The notes under the pieces: generated by a model
What the model was told of the DNA's origin: nothing
Database searches by the model: none
Seen by the model: only the letters and a program-made list of their open reading frames with translations
Part shown: piece after piece, positions 17,436 through 25,385 of the stretch
Layout of the letters: each line of letters opens with the position of its first letter
Numbering within the stretch: position 1 is the stretch's first letter
NCBI GenBank assembly: GCA_963814095.1
Contig: CAWFBT010000024.1
Location: forward strand, 1 to 64,000
Source: JACVRW01 sp963814095
GTDB taxonomy: Bacteria > Actinomycetota > Thermoleophilia > Solirubrobacterales > Thermoleophilaceae
Length of the DNA stretch: 64,000 nt
Direction of reading: 5' to 3'
Position numbers and translations under genes: made by a program

Positions 17436-18058
17436 TGGCCGCCCAGGCGAAGTTCATCGGAGGCGGCTCCGGCGCGCTCGAGCTCGACAGCGAGGTCTTC
17501 GGCGAGAGCTTCCACGGCTCGCTCGTCCACGAGGCCGTGCGCGCCGAGCTGGCTGCGCGCAGGCGCGGCACCCACTCGGCCAAGACGCGCGGCGAGGTCC
17601 ACATGACCGGCGCGAAGGCCTGGCGCCAGAAGGGCACCGGCCGCGCGCGCGTGGGCGCACTGAGCGCTCCGCAGCGCACCGGCGGCGGTGTCGCCTTCGC
17701 CCCCAAGCCGCGCGACTACACCGTCAAGGTCAACCGCAAGGCGCGCCGGCGCGCGCTGCGGGCGGCGCTCACCCTGCACGCCGAGCGCGGCTCGATCGCC
17801 GCGGTCGACCCGTCCAGCTTCGACACGCCCTCGACCAAGGCTGCCGCTTCGGCGCTCGCCTCGCTCGACGGTGAGGGCAGCGTCCTCGTGGTGCTGACCG
17901 ACGGCGAGGAGACGGCGGTCAAGTCGTTCCGCAACATCGCGGACGTCACGGTGCTGCACGCCGACCAGGTCGGCGTCGCTGACCTCGTCGGCGCCGCGCG
18001 CGTGGTCGTCTCCGAGGCGGCGCTCGCGCGCGTCACCGAGAAGGCGGTGGCCAAGTGA
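17435..18058 (+). CDS. rplD: 50S ribosomal protein L4
   Basis: L4, 207 aa, lines the exit tunnel with its extended basic loop, recognisable as WRQKGTGRARVGALSAPQ near residues 69-86. In E. coli L4 also represses its own operon; whether it does so here is unknown, although a hairpin precedes rpsJ. The ATG at 17435 overlaps the rplC stop by one base (TGATG), and the 3' end overlaps rplW by four (GTGA). Confidence 0.97.
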   Translation: MAAQAKFIGGGSGALELDSEVFGESFHGSLVHEAVRAELAARRRGTHSAKTRGEVHMTGAKAWRQKGTGRARVGALSAPQRTGGGVAFAPKPRDYTVKVNRKARRRALRAALTLHAERGSIAAVDPSSFDTPSTKAAASALASLDGEGSVLVVLTDGEETAVKSFRNIADVTVLHADQVGVADLVGAARVVVSEAALARVTEKAVAK

Positions 18059-18348
18059 ACGCCCGCCAGGTGATCGTGCGGCCGGTGATCTCGGAGAAGA
18101 GCTACGCCCTGCTCTCCGCCAACAAGTACACGTTCCGCGTGCACGAGCGCGCCAACAAGACGCAGGTGCGCCAGGCGATCGAGGAGATCTTCGGCGTGCG
18201 CGTCGAGGGCGTCCGCACGTCCTGGGTCAAGCCGAAGCCGAAGCGCCGAGGCCTGTACTCGGGCTCGCGCCGGCGCTGGAAGAAGGCCATCGTGACGCTT
18301 CACGCCGAGGACTCGATCGAGCTGTTCGAGGGTCAGGGGATCGAATAA
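18055..18348 (+). CDS. rplW: 50S ribosomal protein L23
   Basis: L23, 97 aa, sits at the tunnel exit and docks trigger factor and SRP. Characteristic segments are VIVRPVISEKSYALL, KYTFRVHERANKTQVRQAIE and the loop KPKPKRRGLYSG. The GTG start at 18055 overlaps the rplD stop as GTGA. rplB follows after two bases. Confidence 0.97.
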   Translation: MNARQVIVRPVISEKSYALLSANKYTFRVHERANKTQVRQAIEEIFGVRVEGVRTSWVKPKPKRRGLYSGSRRRWKKAIVTLHAEDSIELFEGQGIE

Positions 18349-18350
18349 CC

Positions 18351-19196
18351 ATGGCGATCAAGAAGCACAAGCCAACTTCGCCGGGCCGGCGCTTCGCCAC
18401 CTGGCTGCAGCACGAGGCCGTCACCAAGAGCGAGCCCGAGAAGTCGCTTACCGAGGGGCTGAAGAAGTCGGGCGGTCGCAACACGCACGGCCGCGTGACG
18501 TCGCGTCACCGCGGCGGCGGCGCCAAGCGCAGGTACCGGCGGATCGACTTCAAGCGCATGAAGGACGGCGTGCCCGCGAAGGTCGCCGCGATCGAGTACG
18601 ACCCGAACCGCTCGGCGCACATCGCGCTGCTGCACTACGCCGACGGCGAGAAGCGCTACATCCTCGCCCCGGCGCGGCTGCGGGTCGGCGACACGATCTC
18701 GTCCGGCCCGGACGCGGACATCGCGCCCGGCAACTGCCTGCCGCTCGCGAACATCCCGACCGGTACCACCCTCCACAACGTGGAGCTCACGCCTGGTCGC
18801 GGCGGCCAGATCGGCCGCTCCGCCGGCACCTCGATCCAGCTCGTCGCGAAGGAGGGCAAGTACGCGACCCTGCGGCTGCCCTCGAGCGAGATGCGCATGG
18901 TCCCGGTCGCGTCCCGCGCGACCATCGGCGTTCTCGGCAACCCCGAGCACGAGCTGGTCGACCTCGGCAAGGCCGGCCGCTCGCGTCACCGCGGCAAGCG
19001 CCCGCAGACGCGCGGCGTCGCCATGAACCCGGTGGACCATCCGCACGGCGGCGGCGAGGCGCATAAGACACCCGGTGGCCACCCGGTTACGCCCTGGGGC
19101 GTGCCGACGCTCGGCTACCGCACCCGCAAGAAGCGCAAGGCCTCGGACCAGTTCATCGTCCGCGGCCGTCGGCGCGGCAAGAAGGGGAGGCGCTAG
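18351..19196 (+). CDS. rplB: 50S ribosomal protein L2
   Basis: L2, 281 aa, is required for subunit association and peptidyl-transferase assembly. The N-terminal GRNTHGRVTSRHRGGGAKRRYR and the C-terminal MNPVDHPHGGGEA segment with its conserved His are intact. The length is slightly above the common 275-277 owing to a short N-terminal addition. The ATG at 18351 is two bases after rplW, and the stop abuts the rpsS ATG without a gap. Confidence 0.98.
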   Translation: MAIKKHKPTSPGRRFATWLQHEAVTKSEPEKSLTEGLKKSGGRNTHGRVTSRHRGGGAKRRYRRIDFKRMKDGVPAKVAAIEYDPNRSAHIALLHYADGEKRYILAPARLRVGDTISSGPDADIAPGNCLPLANIPTGTTLHNVELTPGRGGQIGRSAGTSIQLVAKEGKYATLRLPSSEMRMVPVASRATIGVLGNPEHELVDLGKAGRSRHRGKRPQTRGVAMNPVDHPHGGGEAHKTPGGHPVTPWGVPTLGYRTRKKRKASDQFIVRGRRRGKKGRR

Positions 19197-19475
19197 ATGT
19201 CGCGCTCATCGAAGAAGGGCCCGTGGGCCGAGGAGCGCCTGATGCGGCGCGTCGACGCCATGAACGATTCGGGCGACAGGACAATGCTGAAGACCTGGTC
19301 GCGTACCTCGACGATCTTCCCCGAGATGGTCGGCCACACGATCGCCGTTCACGACGGGCGCAAGCACGTGCCCGTCTTCGTGTCGGAGTCGATGGTCGGC
19401 CACAAGCTCGGTGAGTTCGCTCCGACGCGCGTGTTCCGCGGTCACGCGGGCAGCGACAAGGTGAGGGTCCGGTAG
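19197..19475 (+). CDS. rpsS: 30S ribosomal protein S19
   Basis: S19, 92 aa, contacts the A-site finger of 23S rRNA from the 30S head. It matches the family end to end: MSRSSKKGPWAEERL, RTSTIFPEMVGHTIAVHDGR and GHKLGEFAPTRVFRGH. It starts immediately after rplB. Its TAG stop shares one base with the GTG start of the extended rplV gene. Confidence 0.98.
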   Translation: MSRSSKKGPWAEERLMRRVDAMNDSGDRTMLKTWSRTSTIFPEMVGHTIAVHDGRKHVPVFVSESMVGHKLGEFAPTRVFRGHAGSDKVRVR

Positions 19476-20182
19476 TGACGCCTGATCAGGTGAGTGGACC
19501 GCCGGAGGGCGGCTGGGAGTCGCTCAAGGTCGACGAGCTCAAAGAGGAGCTCGAGGCCCGTGGGCTCCCGAAGAGCGGCACCAAGGCCGAGCTGATCGCG
19601 CGCCTCGAGGACGACGAGACTGCCCAGGAGACGACCGCGCCGGTCGAGGAGCAGGAGGCCGAGGAGGTCGTCGATGCCGAGGCCGCCGCTGAGCCGGAGG
19701 CCGAGGCCGACGCCGACGAGGCCGACGACGCCGATGACGAGGAGGAATCCACGACTCCGGCGCGCCGGCGCGGCTCCGCCGAGACCAGCGCCCCGCAGCA
19801 GCGACGCGCACCCGCGCGCCGTGATCAGGACGGCGCCGTCCTGGTCCTCGCGCGCGCGAAGTACGTGCGCTCCGCCCCGCGCAAGGCGCGCCTCGTGATG
19901 GACCACATCCGCGGCAAGCGCGTCGAGCAGGCCCAGGCGATCCTGCAGCACGCCCCGCGCGCCATCTCGACAGACATTCTCAAGCTGCTCAACTCGGCCG
20001 TCGCGAACGCGGAGTCCGCCTACGAGCTCGGCCCCGACGAGCTGCGCGTGAAGCGCGCCTTCGTCGACGAGGGCCCCACGATCAAGCGCTTCCGACCGCG
20101 TGCGCTCGGCCGCGCCACGCGCATCAACAAGCGCACCAGCCACATGACAATCGAACTCACGACCGAAGGCAACGGGAGGTAG
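19475..20182 (+). CDS. rplV: 50S ribosomal protein L22 with an N-terminal SAP-like domain
   Basis: 235 aa, about twice the usual 110-120. Residues 120-230 are ordinary L22 (ARAKYVRSAPRKARLVMDHIRGK, then the tunnel-lining beta hairpin KRFRPRALGRATRI). Residues 14-46 (SLKVDELKEELEARG, then LPKSGTKAELIARL) match the SAP helix-turn-helix consensus, a nucleic-acid-binding motif. Residues 55-91 are almost wholly Ala/Glu/Asp, and 96-116 are Arg-rich. The GTG start at 19475 overlaps the rpsS stop by one base like its neighbours, and the extension is in frame with the same codon bias, so it is likely translated. No internal ATG or GTG at the L22 boundary offers a shorter standard protein. Confidence 0.93.
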   Translation: MTPDQVSGPPEGGWESLKVDELKEELEARGLPKSGTKAELIARLEDDETAQETTAPVEEQEAEEVVDAEAAAEPEAEADADEADDADDEEESTTPARRRGSAETSAPQQRRAPARRDQDGAVLVLARAKYVRSAPRKARLVMDHIRGKRVEQAQAILQHAPRAISTDILKLLNSAVANAESAYELGPDELRVKRAFVDEGPTIKRFRPRALGRATRINKRTSHMTIELTTEGNGR

Positions 20183-20184
20183 CC

Positions 20185-21006
<822 letters not shown>

Positions 21007-21056
21007 CCACTCCTCCGAACCACATCCACTCTGGCTCGCTGCAAGGCGTCGCCCAG

Positions 21057-21112
21057 CTGCGTCCTCGCTCGCTCGCGTGCCCACTGGGCACGCGTCGCTC
21101 ACTGCGTCCTTG
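21057..21112. repeat. dispersed repeat with central palindrome in the S10 operon
   Basis: CTGCGTCCTCG (21057-21067) and CTGCGTCCTTG (21102-21112) flank a palindrome with arms CGCGTGCCCA (21074-21083) and TGGGCACGCG (21085-21094). The same arrangement, CTGCGTCCTCGG...palindrome...CTGCGTCCTTGG, occurs after rplQ at 32561-32613. It fills the only long gap (21007-21166) inside the rpsJ-rpmD run; no gene or promoter is evident there apart from the rplP ribosome-binding site AAGGAG at 21152-21157. Confidence 0.6.
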
Positions 21113-21166
21113 CTGGACTCGCCTTTCGCGGCCAGAGGCGGACGCGGCCCGAAGGAGTGATCACTG

Positions 21167-21586
21167 ATGCTGCAGCCCAAGCGAGTCAAGTGGCGCAAGG
21201 AGCATCGCGGCCGCAGGCGCGGCTTTGCCAAGGGCGGCACGAACGTGGAGTTCGGCGAGTACGGGCTGAAGGCCACCGAGCGCGGCTGGGTCACCAACCG
21301 CCAGATCGAGGCCGCCCGTGTCGCGATGACGCGCAAGATCAAGCGTGGCGGGAAGGTGTGGATCAACATCTTCCCCGACAAGCCCTACACGAAGAAGCCG
21401 GCCGAGACCCGCATGGGCTCGGGCAAGGGCTCGCCGGAGGGCTGGGTCGCCGTGGTCAAGCCCGGGCGCGTGATGTTCGAGCTGTCGGGCGTGCCGGAGG
21501 ACCTCGCGCGCGAGGCGATGCGGCTCGCCGGCCACAAGCTTCCCGTCAAGACCAAGTTCGTCTCACGAGATGGCGGGACGCAGTAG
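21167..21586 (+). CDS. rplP: 50S ribosomal protein L16
   Basis: L16, 139 aa, lies near the A-site tRNA elbow. It begins with the family segment MLQPKRVKWRKEHRGR and contains TNRQIEAARVAMTRKIKRGG and GSGKGSPEGWVAVVKPGR. The ATG at 21167 has AAGGAG ten bases upstream, unusual in this cluster, where most starts rely on coupling; this fits its position after the 160-base repeat gap. rpmC follows immediately. Confidence 0.98.
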   Translation: MLQPKRVKWRKEHRGRRRGFAKGGTNVEFGEYGLKATERGWVTNRQIEAARVAMTRKIKRGGKVWINIFPDKPYTKKPAETRMGSGKGSPEGWVAVVKPGRVMFELSGVPEDLAREAMRLAGHKLPVKTKFVSRDGGTQ

Positions 21587-21802
21587 ATGAAAGCCGTTGA
21601 GGTGCATAACCTGGAGGATTCGCAACTCGTCGAGTTCGCGGACAACGCGCAGAAGGAGCTGTTCAACCTGCGCTTTCAGCATGCGACCGGGCAGCTCGAG
21701 AACACCGCGCGGCTGAAGCAGGCGAAGCAGGACCTGGCGCGTGTGCTGACCGTGGCGCATGCAGCGCGGGCTCGACGTCCAGACGGAGATCCGCAGGCTT
21801 AG
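21587..21802 (+). CDS. rpmC: 50S ribosomal protein L29
   Basis: L29, 71 aa, a two-helix protein at the tunnel exit next to L23. The helix pair is recognisable from the segments LEDSQLVEFADNAQKELFN and FQHATGQLENTARLKQAKQ followed by a short Arg/Ala tail. It starts directly after the rplP stop and ends six bases before rpsQ. Confidence 0.95.
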   Translation: MKAVEVHNLEDSQLVEFADNAQKELFNLRFQHATGQLENTARLKQAKQDLARVLTVAHAARARRPDGDPQA

Positions 21803-21808
21803 GACGCA

Positions 21809-22357
21809 ATGACCGAGACAGAAGAGAACGTGACCGAAGAAGAGACGACCGAGGCGACCCCCGCGGCGCCGGCGGCGGAGGATTCCGCTCCTCAGGAGGA
21901 CCTCTCCCCCAAGGAGGCGCGCAAGCGCGCCCGCTCGACGCATGCCGGAGACGCGAACCCGCCGCGCTCGATCGAGGAGCGCCAGCAGGAGCGCGCCCAG
22001 CGCCGTGCCCGCAAGGCCCAGCAGCGGCGTGTCTACCGCCAGCGCGTGCGCGAGCGCCGCGCCTCGAAGCCGCGCGGCGAGTCGCCGCCGGCAGTCGAGC
22101 CGAAGGCCGGCGGCACGCTCAAGATCCGCCAGGGCGTCGTCGTCTCCGACAAGGCCGACAAGACGATCACCGTGCGCATAGACACCGCGCGCCGTCACCG
22201 CATGTACAAGAAGATCGTGCGTAGCTCGTCGACCCTGCACGCTCACGACGAGCAGAACGCGGCGAACGTCGGGGACATCGTGCGCTTGATCGAGAGCCGC
22301 CCGCTCTCGAAGACGAAGCGCTGGCGGCTCGTCGAGGTCCTGGAGAAGGCCCGCTAG
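21809..22357 (+). CDS. rpsQ: 30S ribosomal protein S17 with a long N-terminal extension
   Basis: 182 aa against the usual 80-100. The S17 OB fold occupies about residues 103-182 (LKIRQGVVVSDKADKTITV, then HDEQNAANVGDIVRLIESRPLS-type segments). Residues 1-31 are acidic and Thr/Ala-rich; residues 36-90 are strongly basic with Arg/Gln/Ala repeats. The ATG at 21809 follows TAGGA and is six bases after rpmC, so the extension is part of the normal reading unit. Its function is unknown; such charged tails usually contact rRNA or other proteins. rplN begins two bases after the stop. Confidence 0.93.
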   Translation: MTETEENVTEEETTEATPAAPAAEDSAPQEDLSPKEARKRARSTHAGDANPPRSIEERQQERAQRRARKAQQRRVYRQRVRERRASKPRGESPPAVEPKAGGTLKIRQGVVVSDKADKTITVRIDTARRHRMYKKIVRSSSTLHAHDEQNAANVGDIVRLIESRPLSKTKRWRLVEVLEKAR

Positions 22358-22359
22358 CG

Positions 22360-22728
22360 ATGATCCAGCAGGAGTCCAGGCTCAAGGTGGCGGACAACAC
22401 GGGGGCGCGCGAGCTCCTGTGCATCCGCGTGCGCGGTGGCTCGCACCGGCGCTATGCGGGCGTGGGCGACATCATCGTGGGCACCGTCAAGCAGGCGATC
22501 CCGCACGGCTCGGTCAAGAAGGGCGAGGTCGTGACGGCCGTCGTGGTCCGCACGAAGAAGGAGTTCGGCCGCGACGACGGCACCTACATCTCGTTCGACG
22601 AGAACGCGGTGGTGCTGCTCGACGCCCAGAACAACCCGCGCGGGACGCGCATCTTCGGGCCGGTGGCCCGCGAGCTGCGCGACCGCAACTTCATGAAGAT
22701 CGTCTCGCTCGCGCCGGAGGTGCTCTGA
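22360..22728 (+). CDS. rplN: 50S ribosomal protein L14
   Basis: L14, 122 aa, forms the intersubunit bridge B8 and is the docking site of the silencing factor RsfS. Family segments MIQQESRLKVADNTGAREL, VKKGEVVTAVVVRTKKE and GTRIFGPVARELRDRNFMK are intact and of normal length. It is two bases after rpsQ and two before rplX. Confidence 0.98.
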   Translation: MIQQESRLKVADNTGARELLCIRVRGGSHRRYAGVGDIIVGTVKQAIPHGSVKKGEVVTAVVVRTKKEFGRDDGTYISFDENAVVLLDAQNNPRGTRIFGPVARELRDRNFMKIVSLAPEVL

Positions 22729-22730
22729 GC

Positions 22731-23063
22731 ATGGCTCTCAAGATCCGCCGTGACGACACCGTCCGCATCATCGCCGGCAAGGACCGCGGCCGCACCGGCC
22801 GCGTGCTGCGCGTCGATCCGGGCGCCCACAAGGTCTACGTCGAGGGCGCGAACATCGTCAAGCGCCACATTCGCCCGCGCACGCTGCGCGACACCCAGCG
22901 TGCCCAGGAGATCGGCGGGATCGTCGAGACGGAGGGGCCGATCCACGTGTCCAACGTGATGCTGATCGATCCCGACTCGGGCGAGCCGACGCGCGTGAGC
23001 GTCAAGCGCGAGGGCGACCGGCGTGTGCGCGTGGCCAAGAAGTCAGGCAAGGAGATCGACTGA
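22731..23063 (+). CDS. rplX: 50S ribosomal protein L24
   Basis: L24, 110 aa, an assembly initiator. It has the KOW motif VRIIAGKDRGRTGRVLRVD near residue 11 and the conserved NIVKRHIRP segment. The ATG at 22731 is two bases after the rplN stop; the stop overlaps the rplE ATG by one base. Confidence 0.97.
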   Translation: MALKIRRDDTVRIIAGKDRGRTGRVLRVDPGAHKVYVEGANIVKRHIRPRTLRDTQRAQEIGGIVETEGPIHVSNVMLIDPDSGEPTRVSVKREGDRRVRVAKKSGKEID

Positions 23064-23830
23064 TGGAAGCCACCGCCCAGGCGAACGTCCCGCCGCGCCT
23101 CAAGGAGCGCTATGAGGACGAGATCCGGCAGCGGCTCCAGGAGCGCTTCGGCTACCACTCGTCGATGGAGGTCCCGCGGGTCGAGAAGATCACGCTCAAC
23201 ATGGGCGTGGGCGAGGCCAAGCAGGACTCGAACATGCTCGAGGCTGCGCAGGAGCAGCTCGCCACGCTCGCGGGGCAGGCGCCGAACGTGCGCCGCGCGC
23301 GCAAGTCGATCGCCAACTTCAAGCTTCGTGACGGCATGCCGGTCGGGCTGAGCGTGACGCTGCGGCACGCCCGCATGTGGGAGTTCCTCGATCGCCTGAC
23401 GTCGATTGCGATCCCGCGGATCCGCGACTTCCGCGGGCTGAACGCGCGCTCGTTCGACGGCCGCGGCAACTACTCGATGGGCGTCCGCGAGCAGATCATC
23501 TTCCCGGAGATCGACTACGACGCCATCGATCAGGTGCGCGGCCTCGACGTGACCATCACGACGTCGGCGCAGACCGACGAGGAGGCCTACGTCCTGCTGC
23601 GCGAGCTCGGCATGCCCTTCTCGCCGGAGGGGGCACCCGGCTCGGACACGGACGAGGCCGAGGACCAGGCCGAGGAGGAGCACAAGGAGGAGCTGCGCCA
23701 GAAGGCCGAGGCCGAGGCGGCGGCGTACGAGGAGCTCAAGGAAGAGAACCCGGAGGCCTACGAGCCGGCGACGCCGGTCGAGGAAGAGGTCACTGAGACG
23801 GACAGCGTGGAAGAGTCGGAGAGCGAGTAG
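23063..23830 (+). CDS. rplE: 50S ribosomal protein L5 with an acidic C-terminal tail
   Basis: 255 aa compared with the usual 180-190. Residues 1-188 are normal L5, which carries 5S rRNA and bridge B1b (RVEKITLNMGVGEA, RPNVRRARKS-like segment, FRGLNARSFDGRGNYSMG). The last 65 residues are a Glu-rich low-complexity tail with two short predicted helices (EEEHKEELRQKAEAEAAAYE). The ATG at 23063 overlaps rplX by one base, and rpsN follows immediately. Confidence 0.95.
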   Translation: MEATAQANVPPRLKERYEDEIRQRLQERFGYHSSMEVPRVEKITLNMGVGEAKQDSNMLEAAQEQLATLAGQAPNVRRARKSIANFKLRDGMPVGLSVTLRHARMWEFLDRLTSIAIPRIRDFRGLNARSFDGRGNYSMGVREQIIFPEIDYDAIDQVRGLDVTITTSAQTDEEAYVLLRELGMPFSPEGAPGSDTDEAEDQAEEEHKEELRQKAEAEAAAYEELKEENPEAYEPATPVEEEVTETDSVEESESE

Positions 23831-24016
23831 ATGGCCAAGACATCACAGAAGGTTCGCCAGCAGCGCGGATCCAAGTACAAGACCCGCAACTACAACCGCT
23901 GCAAGCGGTGCGGTCGCCCGCGCGCGTATCTGCGCAAGTTCGGGCTGTGCCGCATCTGCGTGCGCGAGATTCAGCACGAGGGCATGATCCCCGGCATGAC
24001 GAAGTCGAGCTGGTAG
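23831..24016 (+). CDS. rpsN: 30S ribosomal protein S14, zinc-binding short form
   Basis: 61 aa, the type Z S14 (also called rpsZ). The zinc ribbon ligands are C24, C27, C40 and C43 (CKRCG and CRICV). Ends in MIPGMTKSSW, the family C-terminus. Adjacent to rplE without a gap and two bases before rpsH. Whether a zinc-independent paralogue exists elsewhere cannot be seen here. Confidence 0.98.
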   Translation: MAKTSQKVRQQRGSKYKTRNYNRCKRCGRPRAYLRKFGLCRICVREIQHEGMIPGMTKSSW

Positions 24017-24018
24017 CC

Positions 24019-24417
24019 ATGTCGATGACCGACCCCATCGCTGACTTCCTGACCCGCGTGCGCAACGGCCTGCACGCCGACCGCGACGACGTCGAGATGC
24101 CCGCCTCCACGTTCAAGGCGGAGGTCGCCCGCATCCTCACGGAGCAGGGCTACATCGAGGACTTCGAGGTCGAGCCCGCGCGCGTCGGCCGCACGCTGCG
24201 CGTCCGCCTCAAGTACACGGAGGACCGCAAGCCCGTGATCCAGGGCCTGGAGCGCGTCTCCAAGCCCGGTCGCCGTACCTACGTCCAGGCGGACGGGATC
24301 CCCAAGGTCCAGGGCGGCATGGGCACGACGATCGTGTCGACCTCCCGCGGCGTCATGACGGGCCACGACGCCCGGCGTGCCGGCGTCGGCGGCGAGCTGG
24401 TTGCACGGGTGTGGTGA
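24019..24417 (+). CDS. rpsH: 30S ribosomal protein S8
   Basis: S8, 132 aa, binds the central domain of 16S rRNA and in E. coli represses the spc operon. Family segments TDPIADFLTRVRNGL, KPVIQGLERVSKPGRR and TSRGVMTGHDARRAGVGGE are present. ATG codons at 24019 and 24025 are both possible; the first is two bases after the rpsN stop. rplF begins seven bases after the stop. Confidence 0.97.
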   Translation: MSMTDPIADFLTRVRNGLHADRDDVEMPASTFKAEVARILTEQGYIEDFEVEPARVGRTLRVRLKYTEDRKPVIQGLERVSKPGRRTYVQADGIPKVQGGMGTTIVSTSRGVMTGHDARRAGVGGELVARVW

Positions 24418-24424
24418 CGCCGCG

Positions 24425-24958
24425 ATGAGCCGCATCGGAAAGCAGCCGATCGCCGTCCCGAGCGGAGTCGAGGTCACGATCGAGCCGGAGCTCGTGAAGG
24501 TCAAGGGACCGAAGGGCGAGCTCTCGGAGCGCGTCAACCGGGCCATGGAGGTCAAGCAGGAGAACGGCGAGATCCTCGTCGCGCGTCCCACCGACCGCGG
24601 CGACCACCGGGCCCTGCACGGACTGACGCGCAGCCTCATCGCGAACATGGTCGAGGGTGTGACGAACGGCTACGAGAAGCGGCTCGAGATCCAGGGCGTC
24701 GGCTATCGCGCCCAGCTCCAGGGGAACAAGCTCGTGCTGGCGCTCGGCTATTCGCACCCGGTCGAGCTGGACGCTCCCGACGGCATCGACTTCGAGGTTC
24801 CACAGCCGACGCGCGTGATCGTGCGCGGCATCTCCAAGCAGGCCGTCGGCGAGGTGGCTGCGAACATTCGCAAGGCACGCCCGCCCGAGCCCTACAAGGG
24901 CAAGGGCATCCGCTACGAGGGCGAGCACGTGGCCAGGAAGGTCGGTAAGCGAGCATGA
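24425..24958 (+). CDS. rplF: 50S ribosomal protein L6
   Basis: L6, 177 aa, two copies of the same alpha/beta fold near the GTPase centre. It starts MSRIGKQPIAVPSGV and holds the signature KPPEPYKGKGIRY in the form PPEPYKGKGIRYEGE. The ATG at 24425 gives the conserved start; the 3' end overlaps rplR by four bases (ATGA). Confidence 0.97.
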   Translation: MSRIGKQPIAVPSGVEVTIEPELVKVKGPKGELSERVNRAMEVKQENGEILVARPTDRGDHRALHGLTRSLIANMVEGVTNGYEKRLEIQGVGYRAQLQGNKLVLALGYSHPVELDAPDGIDFEVPQPTRVIVRGISKQAVGEVAANIRKARPPEPYKGKGIRYEGEHVARKVGKRA

Positions 24959-25308
24959 GCGTCAAGACGAAGCCCCAGGCGCGCCTGCGCCGCCGGCGCC
25001 GGGTGCGCGCCAAGATCCGCGGCACCGCGGAGCGCCCGCGGCTGTCGGTGTTCCGCTCGAACAAGGGATTGCAGGCCCAGGTCATCGACGACGTCGCGGG
25101 CCACACGCTGGCTGCGGTCAGCTGGACCGAGGCCGACCTCAAGTCGCTCGCGTCGATGGAGCAGGCCAAGAAGGCGGGCGAGCTGCTCGGCGAGCGGGCC
25201 AAGTCAGCGGGCGTCGAAACGGTCATCTTCGACCGCGGCGGCTACCGCTATCACGGGCGCGTCAAGGCGCTCGCAGAGGGCGCGCGCGAGAAGGGCTTGA
25301 ACTTCTGA
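24955..25308 (+). CDS. rplR: 50S ribosomal protein L18
   Basis: L18, 117 aa, carries 5S rRNA with L5 and L25. It shows the basic N-terminus RLRRRRRVRAKIRGTAERPR and the segments SNKGLQAQVIDD and DRGGYRYHGRVKALAEG. It overlaps rplF as ATGA. The stop overlaps an ATG at 25308 that opens a 25-codon frame leading into rpsE. Confidence 0.97.
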   Translation: MSVKTKPQARLRRRRRVRAKIRGTAERPRLSVFRSNKGLQAQVIDDVAGHTLAAVSWTEADLKSLASMEQAKKAGELLGERAKSAGVETVIFDRGGYRYHGRVKALAEGAREKGLNF

Positions 25309-25385
25309 TGGAAATCGTTCCGGTCCGGGCCAAGCCCGGCCCCTCACAAACGACGTCTATGGTGATTGGTTCGCATGGCAAGTAG
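25308..25385 (+). CDS. possible 25-residue leader peptide between rplR and rpsE
   Basis: An ATG overlapping the rplR stop (TGATG) opens a frame of 25 codons that ends at TAG 25383-25385, eleven bases inside rpsE. The peptide begins MEIVPVRAKPG and resembles nothing recognised. It could simply carry ribosomes across a 66-base gap to the rpsE start, which lacks a Shine-Dalgarno. Inside it, CCGGGC (25325-25330) and GCCCGG (25334-25339) form a hairpin. Chance occurrence is quite possible. Confidence 0.3.
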   Translation: MEIVPVRAKPGPSQTTSMVIGSHGK

